Shown here: one piece after another, positions 9,421 through 17,704 of the stretch
How positions within the stretch are numbered: the stretch's first letter is position 1
Layout: each line of letters begins with the position of its first letter
NCBI GenBank assembly: GCA_963789215.1
Contig: CAWBJY010000015.1
Span: forward strand, 186,001-250,000
From: Phormidesmis sp963789215
Lineage (GTDB): Bacteria; Cyanobacteriota; Cyanobacteriia; Phormidesmidales; Phormidesmidaceae
Reading direction: 5' to 3'
Length of the DNA stretch: 64,000 nt
Made by a program: the position numbers and the translations under genes
Notes under the pieces: model-generated
Databases searched by the model: none
Told to the model about the DNA's origin: nothing
The model's input: the letters and a program-made list of their open reading frames with translations, nothing else

Positions 9421-9844
9421 CGCAGCTTACCAGTATTTCTCAAATGCAAAATCCAACATTTCGTTTCCCTCTCTGTAGGTCCGCAGACAAGTTCATACAA
9501 ATCCTACTTACTCAACCAGTCAGCGATATGAAGAGAAGGTGTTTGCAAAATAAGTAGTTATGCGGAAGCCACAAGCATCTGCAACCATCTATACGATACT
9601 TAGCTTAATATCAGCTCCGGTGGCACTTACTCCTGATGATTGTCATCTGTAACAACCCTTAATTCATCAATACAAAATCTAGCTTCTTGAGTATTTCAAG
9701 ATCTTACAAATATGGTGTTACAAACCCCGAGAAGTCGATTATCGTTAGGGTGTATTCACGGATAATGTAAGTTCACACATCGCTATCCATGACTATCGCC
9801 AACTGTCTCCGGCCCGCCGTCTGGCCAGCACATCAGCTACCCTA
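9421..9844. other. intergenic region between divergent genes
   Basis: This 424-bp divergent promoter region lies between cobS and the next gene. I searched for a B12-box-like element, a long hairpin and tandem repeats and saw nothing convincing. Confidence 0.5.
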
Positions 9845-10285
9845 ATGAATAAGAAATCCAGCCCCCTGCCTGCAGCCTGTATCGTCGATAACGGCATCGT
9901 CATTCAAAAGCAAGACATGCTCAGACTGTTAAAAAGTCTACGCAGAGTACGATACATCTATAGACAGGACGACGAGATCAAGAACACGGGCGAGGGCTGT
10001 GTAATGGAGACATTCTGCGATCCTCAGCAAGCCACCATCGTAGCCAACCATAGTCTCTATCTCAATGCCCACAGCTTCGACTATATAGAAATCATCACTA
10101 ACTGCACAGAAAGCGGGACAGAAACCACCTTCGCTCTTATACAGGAAAACCGCTGTCTGTGCCTAACACCCCTTTCCGAGAGCAAGTCAGAGAGAACCGC
10201 GCAGCTTGACGCAGCTGATTTAGAAGCCATTGTGACTGAAGCGATCGCAGCCAGTTGGGATGCTTCTTTAGACGACGATCTTTAG
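9845..10285 (+). CDS. hypothetical protein, 146 residues
   Basis: A soluble acidic protein with no family I recognise. The N-terminus holds a basic helix-like segment (MLRLLKSLRRVRYIYRQDD), the middle is strand-rich, and the C-terminus ends in an acidic tail (WDASLDDDL). Several cysteines are scattered without a CxxC pattern. Coding is supported by the ATG start, HIP1-containing synonymous use and the absence of a competing frame. It precedes tgt on the same strand by 143 bp. The 15-bp duplication at 10291-10320 follows its stop. Confidence 0.7.
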   Translation: MNKKSSPLPAACIVDNGIVIQKQDMLRLLKSLRRVRYIYRQDDEIKNTGEGCVMETFCDPQQATIVANHSLYLNAHSFDYIEIITNCTESGTETTFALIQENRCLCLTPLSESKSERTAQLDAADLEAIVTEAIAASWDASLDDDL

Positions 10286-10290
10286 AAGAT

Positions 10291-10320
10291 CTGTAGTTGA
10301 TTAAGCTGTAGTTGATTAAG
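10291..10320. repeat. 2 x 15-bp tandem repeat
   Basis: The unit CTGTAGTTGATTAAG is repeated exactly twice directly after the preceding gene's stop codon. Confidence 0.85.
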
Positions 10321-10428
10321 CTGAGCTTGCATGAGTCAACTCAGCGACCTAGCGCTCGGTCTCATGCGTTCGGTGGCCAAAAGCCCCAAACAGCCTAGAA
10401 TAGGACATCCCTCTCTCAACCATCTCTT

Positions 10429-11529
10429 TTGAGCGACTTTTCCTATCAACGCCTAGCCCAATGCAGCTGTACGAAGGCTCGCGCTGGCATCTTTCACACG
10501 CCGCATGGCCTGGTACATACGCCTCGCTTTATGCCAGTAGGCACCCTGGCAAACGTAAAAACCGTCACCCCCGCCCAGCTTAAAGATTGCAACGCCGAGA
10601 TGGTGCTAGCAAATACCTATCATCTGCATCTGCAGCCTGGAGAAGATTTGGTGGCCGAAGCCGGGGGGCTGCACCGGTTTATGAACTGGGATGGCCCGAT
10701 GCTTACCGACTCGGGTGGGTTTCAAGTTTTTAGCCTCAGCGAAATGCGCAAGGTCACCGACGAAGGCGCAACCTTTCGATCTCCCCGCGACGGTCGCATC
10801 ATCGAAATGCCACCCGAACGTTCTATCGAAATTCAAAATCAGCTTGGGGCCGATGTCATCATGGCCTTTGATGAATGTCCTCCATACCCAGCGCCAAAAG
10901 AAGCTGTTATCGCAGCCACTGAGAGAACCTACCGCTGGCTAAAGCGGTGCATTGACGCTCATGCTCGCAGCGATCAGGCGCTATTTGGCATTATTCAAGG
11001 GGGTGTCCATTTAGACTTACGGCGTTCTGCGGCTCAAGCGCTTGCAGAGCTAGATCTACCGGGCTATGCCATTGGTGGTGTCAGCGTAGGAGAACCGCCT
11101 GAGCTAATTGAAAAGATTGTCAAAGCCACTACGCCGCTCCTGCCAGAAGACAAGCCTCGTTATTTAATGGGAGTGGGCACTTATAGAGAGATGGCTCAGG
11201 CGATCGCATCAGGAATAGATCTGTTCGACTGCGTTATTCCAACTCGACTGGCTCGCCATGGCGCTGCCCTAGTACAGGGGGACCGATGGAACTTGAAAAA
11301 CGCCCGGTTTCGACGAGATCTGACGCCTGTAGACGAAACCTGTACCTGCTATACCTGCCAAAACTTCACCCGAGCTTACCTTTGCCACTTGCTCCATGCT
11401 AAAGAGCTGCTGGCCTACACGCTTATTTCCATTCACAACATCACAGAACTCATTCGCTTTACCACCGACATTCGCGATGCCATCTTGCAAGACCGATTTC
11501 AGCGAGACTATGCGCACTGGCTGATGTAG
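10429..11529 (+). CDS. tgt: tRNA-guanine transglycosylase (queuine tRNA-ribosyltransferase)
   Basis: A 366-residue enzyme that swaps guanine-34 for preQ1 in GUN-anticodon tRNAs (Asp, Asn, His, Tyr). The nucleophile/substrate segment TDSGGFQVFSLS, the GIIQGG motif, IGGVSVGEP and the second aspartate in DLFDCVIPTRLAR are all present. The zinc site is CTCYTCQNFTRAYLCHL, with His further on. The start is TTG at 10429-10431, which gives the standard N-terminus MSDFSYQRLA; no ATG precedes it in frame. psbK follows 86 bp downstream, an arrangement known in other cyanobacteria. Confidence 0.95.
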   Translation: MSDFSYQRLAQCSCTKARAGIFHTPHGLVHTPRFMPVGTLANVKTVTPAQLKDCNAEMVLANTYHLHLQPGEDLVAEAGGLHRFMNWDGPMLTDSGGFQVFSLSEMRKVTDEGATFRSPRDGRIIEMPPERSIEIQNQLGADVIMAFDECPPYPAPKEAVIAATERTYRWLKRCIDAHARSDQALFGIIQGGVHLDLRRSAAQALAELDLPGYAIGGVSVGEPPELIEKIVKATTPLLPEDKPRYLMGVGTYREMAQAIASGIDLFDCVIPTRLARHGAALVQGDRWNLKNARFRRDLTPVDETCTCYTCQNFTRAYLCHLLHAKELLAYTLISIHNITELIRFTTDIRDAILQDRFQRDYAHWLM

Positions 11530-11615
11530 TTTTGAGTCACTTTGTCTTTGGGGGGAGGGCAGCTCGTGATAATATACAGCTAATATTACACACGATTTTT
11601 GGAGACATTGGACAC

Positions 11616-11753
11616 ATGAATGCAGCAATGCTGGTAGCCACTTTACCTGAAGCCTACCGTGCCTTTGGCCCGTTAATCGACGTTCTGCCGATTCTGCCGA
11701 TTTTCTTTTTACTTCTAGCTTTTGTTTGGCAAGCCTCTGTCGGATTCAAATAA
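11616..11753 (+). CDS. psbK: photosystem II reaction-centre protein K
   Basis: A 45-residue single-span thylakoid protein of photosystem II. The mature core EAYRAFGPLIDVLPILPIFF followed by LLLAFVWQASVGFK is essentially the family signature, including the conserved Pro pair. The first roughly 8 residues are the cleaved leader. The frame is open further upstream, but ATG at 11616 sits 10-15 nt after a GGAGA ribosome-binding site and gives the family length. A very strong terminator follows at 11843-11880. Confidence 0.96.
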   Translation: MNAAMLVATLPEAYRAFGPLIDVLPILPIFFLLLAFVWQASVGFK

Positions 11754-11842
11754 CTTCAGCTATTAGAAAGAGTTCGAGCTGGAGTTGAGAACAATGAAAT
11801 TCGGCTAGGCTCCTGCAAACAAAAATAATAGATAGCGTTATG

Positions 11843-11880
11843 AGAAAGACGAGTCCTAGCCAATAAGGACTCGTCTTTCT
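11843..11880 (+). terminator. strong terminator after psbK
   Basis: A perfect 15-bp stem (AGAAAGACGAGTCCT and its complement) with an 8-nt loop. The descending arm is T-rich. Confidence 0.85.
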
Positions 11881-11955
11881 TACTTTGGACTGATTTGCTT
11901 TGGACTGATTTACTTTGGACTGATTTACTTTGGGCTGATTTGCTTTGGATTGAGG
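11881..11955. repeat. 5 x 15-bp tandem repeat
   Basis: The consensus TACTTTGGACTGATT is repeated five times (11881, 11896, 11911, 11926, 11941) with a few substitutions and a degenerate last copy. It abuts the psbK terminator. Confidence 0.95.
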
Positions 11956-12326
11956 AACCGAACATTAGATTGCGGATCGAACAAGCCGCCTACCTCAGCA
12001 AATTAGACAAAACTTTCATCCTTACATTTGATTAAGGTCAGCGGTATAAGTACGGATACTTTCGTCTGCATCTGGGCATTTGTACTTACTAATCAATCTT
12101 TCTCAATTTAAAAAAGATTGTTTCCTCCGTTCTTTTTCGGTTTAGTTTATCTATTCCCTCGTGAGACTATTTCATCAAGAACATTACATCTAATTATTGT
12201 CTTGTTCTGCAGCCAATATCTCTTTTATCGAACGTGCTGTACCTATCTTTAATAACCACATAGCTATTTCTGCGAACCAAACATTAACGGTGAGCGTAGT
12301 AGCCATCTCCTACGGGGAATTCGCCC

Positions 12327-13019
12327 ATGCAATCACCTGAAATGACTTCAGACAGCGCAGCGCCTTATTCTGTCTGGGCCAAAACCATTCCTAACCGCCG
12401 TTTTTACCGTCTAGACAGTTGGTTATCCGAAACAGACGCTAACTTCCTGCTCGGTAAAAAAGCGCTGTGGGAAGCCAAGCAAGATCGCTACAAGGCGGCT
12501 ATTCAACTCTTTGACCGACTCATTTCCTTGGAGCCAAACGTAGCGAAGCACTACGTTAATCGAGGACTTACTCATGCTCGTTGCAAGCATTGGAATAAAG
12601 CGCTAGCAGATTACAACTACGCCATTGAGATAGACAATACCTTAGATAGGGCTTACAGCAACCGGGGCAATCTGTACGCTGAAAGAAAGGCTTGGGCAAA
12701 GGCCATTAGCGACTACGACGAAGCCATTGATCTCAATCCGCTCAACACTCGCGCCCGATTAAACCAGGCGATTACCTTTCGCAAAATGGGCAACCACGAA
12801 GAAGCCCTCGACTGTTTAGATATTGCGCTCTTTTTCTGTCCTGGTAGCGCTGCTATCTACGCGGAAAGAGGTCGCACTTATCATATGCGAGGAGATTGGA
12901 ACTGCGCGATCGCAGACTACAGAATAGCCCTTGGCCTCACTAAAACTGACTCAAATAAAGCCAGCGATATCAAAGTCGCGCGTCGAGTTAAGCACTGGAT
13001 GACGAGCCTCTACAGATAG
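12327..13019 (+). CDS. tetratricopeptide-repeat protein
   Basis: A 230-residue protein made mainly of TPR units from about residue 45 to 205. Repeats read as YKAAIQLFDRLISLEPNVAK, WNKALADYNYAIEIDNTLD, WAKAISDYDEAIDLNPLNT, HEEALDCLDIALFFCPGS and WNCAIADYRIALGL, each with the small-residue and Pro pattern of TPRs. There is no signal peptide or membrane span, so it is probably a cytosolic protein-protein scaffold. The partner is unknown and there is no operon partner. Confidence 0.9.
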   Translation: MQSPEMTSDSAAPYSVWAKTIPNRRFYRLDSWLSETDANFLLGKKALWEAKQDRYKAAIQLFDRLISLEPNVAKHYVNRGLTHARCKHWNKALADYNYAIEIDNTLDRAYSNRGNLYAERKAWAKAISDYDEAIDLNPLNTRARLNQAITFRKMGNHEEALDCLDIALFFCPGSAAIYAERGRTYHMRGDWNCAIADYRIALGLTKTDSNKASDIKVARRVKHWMTSLYR

Positions 13020-13053
13020 CCCAGACAGAGCTAGCACATCGCTAGTCAATGAG

Positions 13054-13263
13054 CTAATCAATGTCGATTGACTGAGGGCCTGTAGTATCAGGGGGATTGG
13101 GCATAGCTGTTTCCACAGGCGCAGCTCCTTGCTTGTTCAGCCAGGTTTTAACCGGGTCCTCAGCAAGATCTAGTCGGAACAAGCCGGAGAAAAAGCCGCC
13201 GCAAAAGGCCACCGGCTGACGGGCAAGCTCTCTCACAAAAGGGGTTAGCTCATCGACGAACAT
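13054..13263 (-). CDS. small conserved-looking hypothetical protein, 69 residues
   Basis: It begins MFVDELTPFVRELARQPVAF, followed by CGGFFSGLFRLDLAEDPVKT and WLNKQGA, then a Pro/Thr-rich tail. The pattern resembles a small protein I have seen widely in cyanobacteria without an assigned function. The frame is open 5 codons further upstream (13278), but the Met at 13263 fits that family start. It has one weakly hydrophobic helix. It lies tail-to-tail with the TPR gene. Confidence 0.65.
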   Translation of the reverse strand: MFVDELTPFVRELARQPVAFCGGFFSGLFRLDLAEDPVKTWLNKQGAAPVETAMPNPPDTTGPQSIDID

Positions 13264-13424
13264 ACATATCATCCTCAAAATTTATATGGCTTTAGTCTAA
13301 CGGGCTAACTATGGCTTTTTCTATAGATTAAGTCACATATTTAAGCCAACAGGCAAACCGACAGGCAAATCAGCAGGCGCGTCGCACGCCTTATAAACAA
13401 TACGTTCCTTTTTTCGAAGGGCCT

Positions 13425-14933
13425 CTACAGCAGCACTCGCCGCCCGTTAGGATGCACGGTAGACCAGTTCGTTCGAGCTGAGGCTAACTGTTCAGCGGTC
13501 ACTGCGGCCCCAGTTAAATCGGCCCCGCACAGATTAGCGCCCTTCAGGTTCGTAGCTTCTAATATGGCTCGCGACAAATTGGCGCCTCGCAGGTCGGCCC
13601 CTTCCAGGTTTGCGCCGCCTAAGTGAGCGCTAGTCATGTTGGCATGCTTGAGGCTAGCCTGCGATAAGTTCGCCCGGCTTAAGTTGGTGTTAGACAGATC
13701 GGCGTTGGTCAGGTTTATTTTACGCATCGTGGCTTTTGCAAAGCTAGCGCCGACGAGTACCTGCTTTTGCAGACTAAGCTGACTGAGAATCTGGTTAGAA
13801 AAGTCCCGGTAGCCCTTTTCGTAAGACGATCTTAAGGACTGCGCTGTCATCTTTTTAGACTGTCTGCGATCGGTTCCGCCATAGCTCGCTCCGGTTCTAG
13901 ATCGCCGCTCACGCCTTGCGCGGATTGCCTCTGCCATCCGCGAAGAAGGAGAGACGCCAACGCCTAAAGTCGTCTCTTCGGCCTCGACCGATGGAGCCAT
14001 CGCAAACGACATGTTTTGAGCCAGGCTGTCCAGGTAGGGTTCTAATTCGAGATCGCGCAGCACGTCTTCTACCATTTGATAGCGACTGTGCACTGAAATA
14101 TCCAGCATTTTTCGCAGCACCTGGGCAAAGCGATCGCCCACCAGAGCATAATCTTGCCAGCGCAATTCGCCTGTATGCGGATCGTAGGGAAGATCTTTAG
14201 GCGATCGCCCGGTAAGTAGAAAAACGCACGTTACGCCAACTGCGTACAGATCGCTGCCGTAAACCGGACGCAGCGCCATTTGCTCGGGGGGCGCGTAGCC
14301 AGGCGTACCGATGGCATAAGCGGTGAGCGCAGTTTCATCAACCGCATCCACTAGCGGCTGACTCACTTTGTCTTTGACAGCACCAAAATCAATCATCACC
14401 AACTGCTGGTCTTGCTCGCGGCGAATCAAATTCGCCGGTTTGATATCGCGATGAATGATCTTATGGCTGTGAATGTATTGAACCACCGGCAGAATTTCAG
14501 TTAGGAACTGATTTACCTGCGCTTCGGAAAACGGCCCATTGTGCTTAACCGATTTTTGCAGCGTCAATCCGCTGACATATTCTTGCACTAGGTAAAACTC
14601 GTGCGTCAGTTCGAAATAGTCGAGGAGGCGCGGGAGCTGCGGATGGTTGCCAATTTTGCCTAGAATATTCGCCTCGCGCTGAAAGAGATCGCGGGCCATT
14701 TCTAGCAGGTTAGGTTCTGTTGTAGTAGGCCGTAGCTGCTTGATTACGCAGGGAGGATGACCCGGCAGAGACTGGTCTCTAGCTAGAAAAGTTGCGCCAA
14801 AACCACCTCGACCTAAAGCCCCTAGAATACGGTAGCGATCGCGCAGCCAGAGCTTGCCGCCGCAAGTTTTGCAGTGCTTAGCGTTGGGCAGGTTCTTCGG
14901 TTTGGGGCAGCCCGTAGCTATGCAATAAGTCAT
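13425..14933 (-). CDS. spkB: serine/threonine protein kinase with pentapeptide repeats, SpkB type
   Basis: A 502-residue eukaryote-like kinase. The N-terminus has a cysteine cluster (CIATGCPKPKN...CKTCGGK) typical of SpkB-type kinases. The kinase domain spans about residues 32-290: glycine loop GALGRGGFGATFLA, catalytic loop HRDIKPANLI, DFGAVKD in place of DFG-x and APPEQMAL. A basic linker follows. From about 395 to 475 there are pentapeptide repeats of the A(N/D)LSxA type, which form a right-handed beta-helix. In Synechocystis SpkB is linked to oxidative-stress responses; that role is inferred here. No transmembrane segment is seen. Confidence 0.88.
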   Translation of the reverse strand: MTYCIATGCPKPKNLPNAKHCKTCGGKLWLRDRYRILGALGRGGFGATFLARDQSLPGHPPCVIKQLRPTTTEPNLLEMARDLFQREANILGKIGNHPQLPRLLDYFELTHEFYLVQEYVSGLTLQKSVKHNGPFSEAQVNQFLTEILPVVQYIHSHKIIHRDIKPANLIRREQDQQLVMIDFGAVKDKVSQPLVDAVDETALTAYAIGTPGYAPPEQMALRPVYGSDLYAVGVTCVFLLTGRSPKDLPYDPHTGELRWQDYALVGDRFAQVLRKMLDISVHSRYQMVEDVLRDLELEPYLDSLAQNMSFAMAPSVEAEETTLGVGVSPSSRMAEAIRARRERRSRTGASYGGTDRRQSKKMTAQSLRSSYEKGYRDFSNQILSQLSLQKQVLVGASFAKATMRKINLTNADLSNTNLSRANLSQASLKHANMTSAHLGGANLEGADLRGANLSRAILEATNLKGANLCGADLTGAAVTAEQLASARTNWSTVHPNGRRVLL

Positions 14934-15215
14934 TGACAGATAGAAAAAATTGTCATCTTTTTATCGCCGCTAAACAGTCTAGAAATGGGTCTAGAGGTAA
15001 CGTTAGAAGATCGATCGGACAGATTTACTCGCGCCCTAAGCCCCAACCCAACTGGGCGGCGTGGCCGTAGTGTCATTGTTCCCGCATCCTCGAATCAATC
15101 AGCCACGATTAACCCCGCCCACTATGAACCGTAGTAGGATGAGTCGAGGCTGTCTGCGCTCAAAATAGACGCGGCTCCTTTTGTTGTACTGGCGATTGCC
15201 AAAGCGTCCTCTCTC

Positions 15216-17684
15216 ATGCGTGTTTCTGTTAACTGGCTCAAAGAGCTTGTCGAATTCGATTTTTCGCCAGAAGCGCTAGCCGACGCGCTCACGATGGCTG
15301 GCTTTGAGGTAGAAGAAATTGAGGATCGCCAGAGCTGGGCGGATGGCGTAGTCGTCGGCCGAGTCGTTGCTCGCCAGCCGCACCCAGATGCCGAAAAACT
15401 GAGCGTTTGCACCGTTGATATTGGCGCTAGCGAAAAATCTACCATTGTCTGCGGCGCAGCGAACGTAGGCGCAGACATGTGCGTTCCAGTCGCGACAGTC
15501 GGCAGCTATCTGCCCAAAGTAGATCTCAAGATCAAGCCCCGAGAGCTGCGCGGCGTCCCCTCGTCTGGAATGATCTGCTCACTGTCTGAGCTAGGTCTAG
15601 CCAAAGACGCTGAAGGCATCTACATTTTTGACGAGGCCAGCTTCGAGCGAGGTGAGTTTGCCCCCGGCGACGATGTGCGCCCTTTACTAGGACTCAACGA
15701 CTTCGTGCTAGACGTAAGCTCTACGGCTAACCGAGCCGATGCGCTCAGTCTAGTCGGCATCGCTCGCGAAATTTCAGCTATCACTGGCAATCCGCTAAAG
15801 CTACCTACCGCCAAGCCACAATCCGAAGCCAGCCATAAACCCGACAACATTGACATCGCCCTAAACGATCCAAAAGCCTGCCCTATTTATATCGGCAGCG
15901 TTCTAGAAAACATTAAAATCGCGCCCTCACCCAGCTGGCTACAGCAAAGACTCATTGCGGCCGGCACTCGCGCCGTCAACAACGTAGTCGATATCACTAA
16001 CTACGTCCTGTTGGAATGGGGTCAGCCGCTGCACGCTTTTGACTTAGACAGACTCACTGCGGCTGCCAGCAGCTCGCCGGTAACCGTTAGCGTTCGATTT
16101 GCCAAGGCGCAAGAAACGCTGACTACGCTTGATGATAAAGAGAGAAAGCTCGAAGCCGAAACGTTATTAATTACAGCCAACGATCGGCCAGTAGCTCTAG
16201 CGGGCGTCATGGGTGGAGCCACCACAGAAGTAGAAGACGGTACGCAATCTGTTTTCCTAGAGGCGGCTTACTTTGACTCGGCAGCGATTCGCAAATCCGC
16301 GCGATCGCAGGGACTACGAACGGAAGCCTCTGCCCGGTACGAGCGGGGGGTAAATCCGGCTGAGCTGAAGTTGGCCAGCGATCGCGCCCTTCAGCTACTG
16401 GTCGAAATTGCTGGCGCGACCCTCGTTGGTCAGTCCGAAGACCGGACTGATATTGGGAAGATTACACCTACTCGCAAAGTCCCGCTCCGACTCAGCTACA
16501 TCAACCAAATTTTAGGCAAGGTGACGGACAAAGGAAACGCGCAGTACCTAGATGCGAAGACCATAGAAGCGCTGCTAGACAAGCTCGGCTGTAAAGCAAA
16601 CTCTACTGGCGAAGGCATCTGGATGGTCGAAGTTCCTCCCTATCGCTATCGAGATCTTGAACGAGAGATTGATCTGATCGAAGAGATTGCCCGGCTCTAC
16701 GGCTACGACGCTTTCGGCTACACGCTGCCGAGCCAAACATCACGCGGCTACCTATCCGAAGACGCTAGCCTCGCTAGAACAGTTCGCGCTGCTTTCCGCG
16801 CCGCTGGCCTGACAGAAACCATTCACTATTCACTCACTAGCCCTAGCTCCGATCAGCAAGTTGTATTAGCGAACCCCCTGTTCACCGAATACTCAGCGCT
16901 CAGAATTGACCTTTTAGACGGCCTGATAGAAGCTTTTCGGCTCAATATCAACCAGGGAAATGGCCCACTGAACGCGTTTGAAATTGGGAATGTGTTTAAC
17001 AAACCCGAAAACGACGCCGAGGGCGATCCAATTGAATCAATTAAAGTCGCTGGCATTGTAGGCGGCGATGCTAGAAGAGGGCGCTGGGTAAATAGCAATC
17101 GGGAAACGCCGATGACCTGGTACGAGGCCAAGGGCATTTTAGAGCGCGTTTTTGACAACCTCAAGCTAGACGTAGACTACCGGATGGACGAAGAAGACGC
17201 GCGGCTACATCCTGGGCGAACAGCTTCTCTGTGGGTTCGCGGACGGACAAACTTGGGCAAGTTCGGCCAGCTTCACCCTGAGCTTCGGCGCAACCAGGAT
17301 TTGCCCGAAGCCGTGTATGTATTCGAACTCAACTGGGATGTTTTGGTTACTTGTCTAACCGGGAAAAGCGGTAAGGCCACGAAGTATGCGGCTTACTCAA
17401 CCTATCCCACTTCGGATAGAGACTTGGCCTTTTTCGCACCCACAGCGGTATCTGTTTCGGACTTGCAGCAGGTGATGAGCAAATCGGGCGGCAAGCTACT
17501 AGACTCGGTAACGCTCTTTGATGAGTATCGCGGTGAGAACGTGCCAGACGGGCAGCGCTCTTTAGCTTTCCGATTGGTCTATCGGGCGGGCGATCGCACC
17601 TTGACTGACAAAGATATTGATCCTGTACATCAAAAAGTACGTGCAGCTCTAGAGAAAAAATACGGCGTTAGCCTACGCAGCTAA
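15216..17684 (+). CDS. pheT: phenylalanine-tRNA ligase beta subunit
   Basis: An 822-residue beta subunit of the alpha2beta2 enzyme that charges tRNA-Phe. Domain order is normal: an N-terminal OB-fold EMAP-like tRNA-binding domain (about 40-150, with HPDAEKLSVC), B3/B4 editing domain (about 210-400), B5 domain (PPYRYRDLEREIDLIEE), and a C-terminal ferredoxin-like anticodon-binding domain (about 725-822, from YSTYPTSDRDLAFF). pheS is not in the window, as is common in cyanobacteria. It converges with dnaX, with only 20 bp between the stops. Confidence 0.96.
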   Translation: MRVSVNWLKELVEFDFSPEALADALTMAGFEVEEIEDRQSWADGVVVGRVVARQPHPDAEKLSVCTVDIGASEKSTIVCGAANVGADMCVPVATVGSYLPKVDLKIKPRELRGVPSSGMICSLSELGLAKDAEGIYIFDEASFERGEFAPGDDVRPLLGLNDFVLDVSSTANRADALSLVGIAREISAITGNPLKLPTAKPQSEASHKPDNIDIALNDPKACPIYIGSVLENIKIAPSPSWLQQRLIAAGTRAVNNVVDITNYVLLEWGQPLHAFDLDRLTAAASSSPVTVSVRFAKAQETLTTLDDKERKLEAETLLITANDRPVALAGVMGGATTEVEDGTQSVFLEAAYFDSAAIRKSARSQGLRTEASARYERGVNPAELKLASDRALQLLVEIAGATLVGQSEDRTDIGKITPTRKVPLRLSYINQILGKVTDKGNAQYLDAKTIEALLDKLGCKANSTGEGIWMVEVPPYRYRDLEREIDLIEEIARLYGYDAFGYTLPSQTSRGYLSEDASLARTVRAAFRAAGLTETIHYSLTSPSSDQQVVLANPLFTEYSALRIDLLDGLIEAFRLNINQGNGPLNAFEIGNVFNKPENDAEGDPIESIKVAGIVGGDARRGRWVNSNRETPMTWYEAKGILERVFDNLKLDVDYRMDEEDARLHPGRTASLWVRGRTNLGKFGQLHPELRRNQDLPEAVYVFELNWDVLVTCLTGKSGKATKYAAYSTYPTSDRDLAFFAPTAVSVSDLQQVMSKSGGKLLDSVTLFDEYRGENVPDGQRSLAFRLVYRAGDRTLTDKDIDPVHQKVRAALEKKYGVSLRS

Positions 17685-17704
17685 TGCGCTTTGAGAGTTG
17701 GCTT

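Larger units (their letters stand above)
11754..12326. other. intergenic region with terminator and tandem repeats
   Basis: It contains the psbK terminator and a five-copy 15-bp repeat; the remainder is AT-rich. I see no gene from 11956 to 12326, which should hold the promoter of the TPR gene. Confidence 0.6.

Noticed and set aside
9421..9844. Cobalamin riboswitch upstream of cobS
   Set aside because: I looked for a B12-box-like conserved element and multi-stem structure in the divergent region and did not find one.
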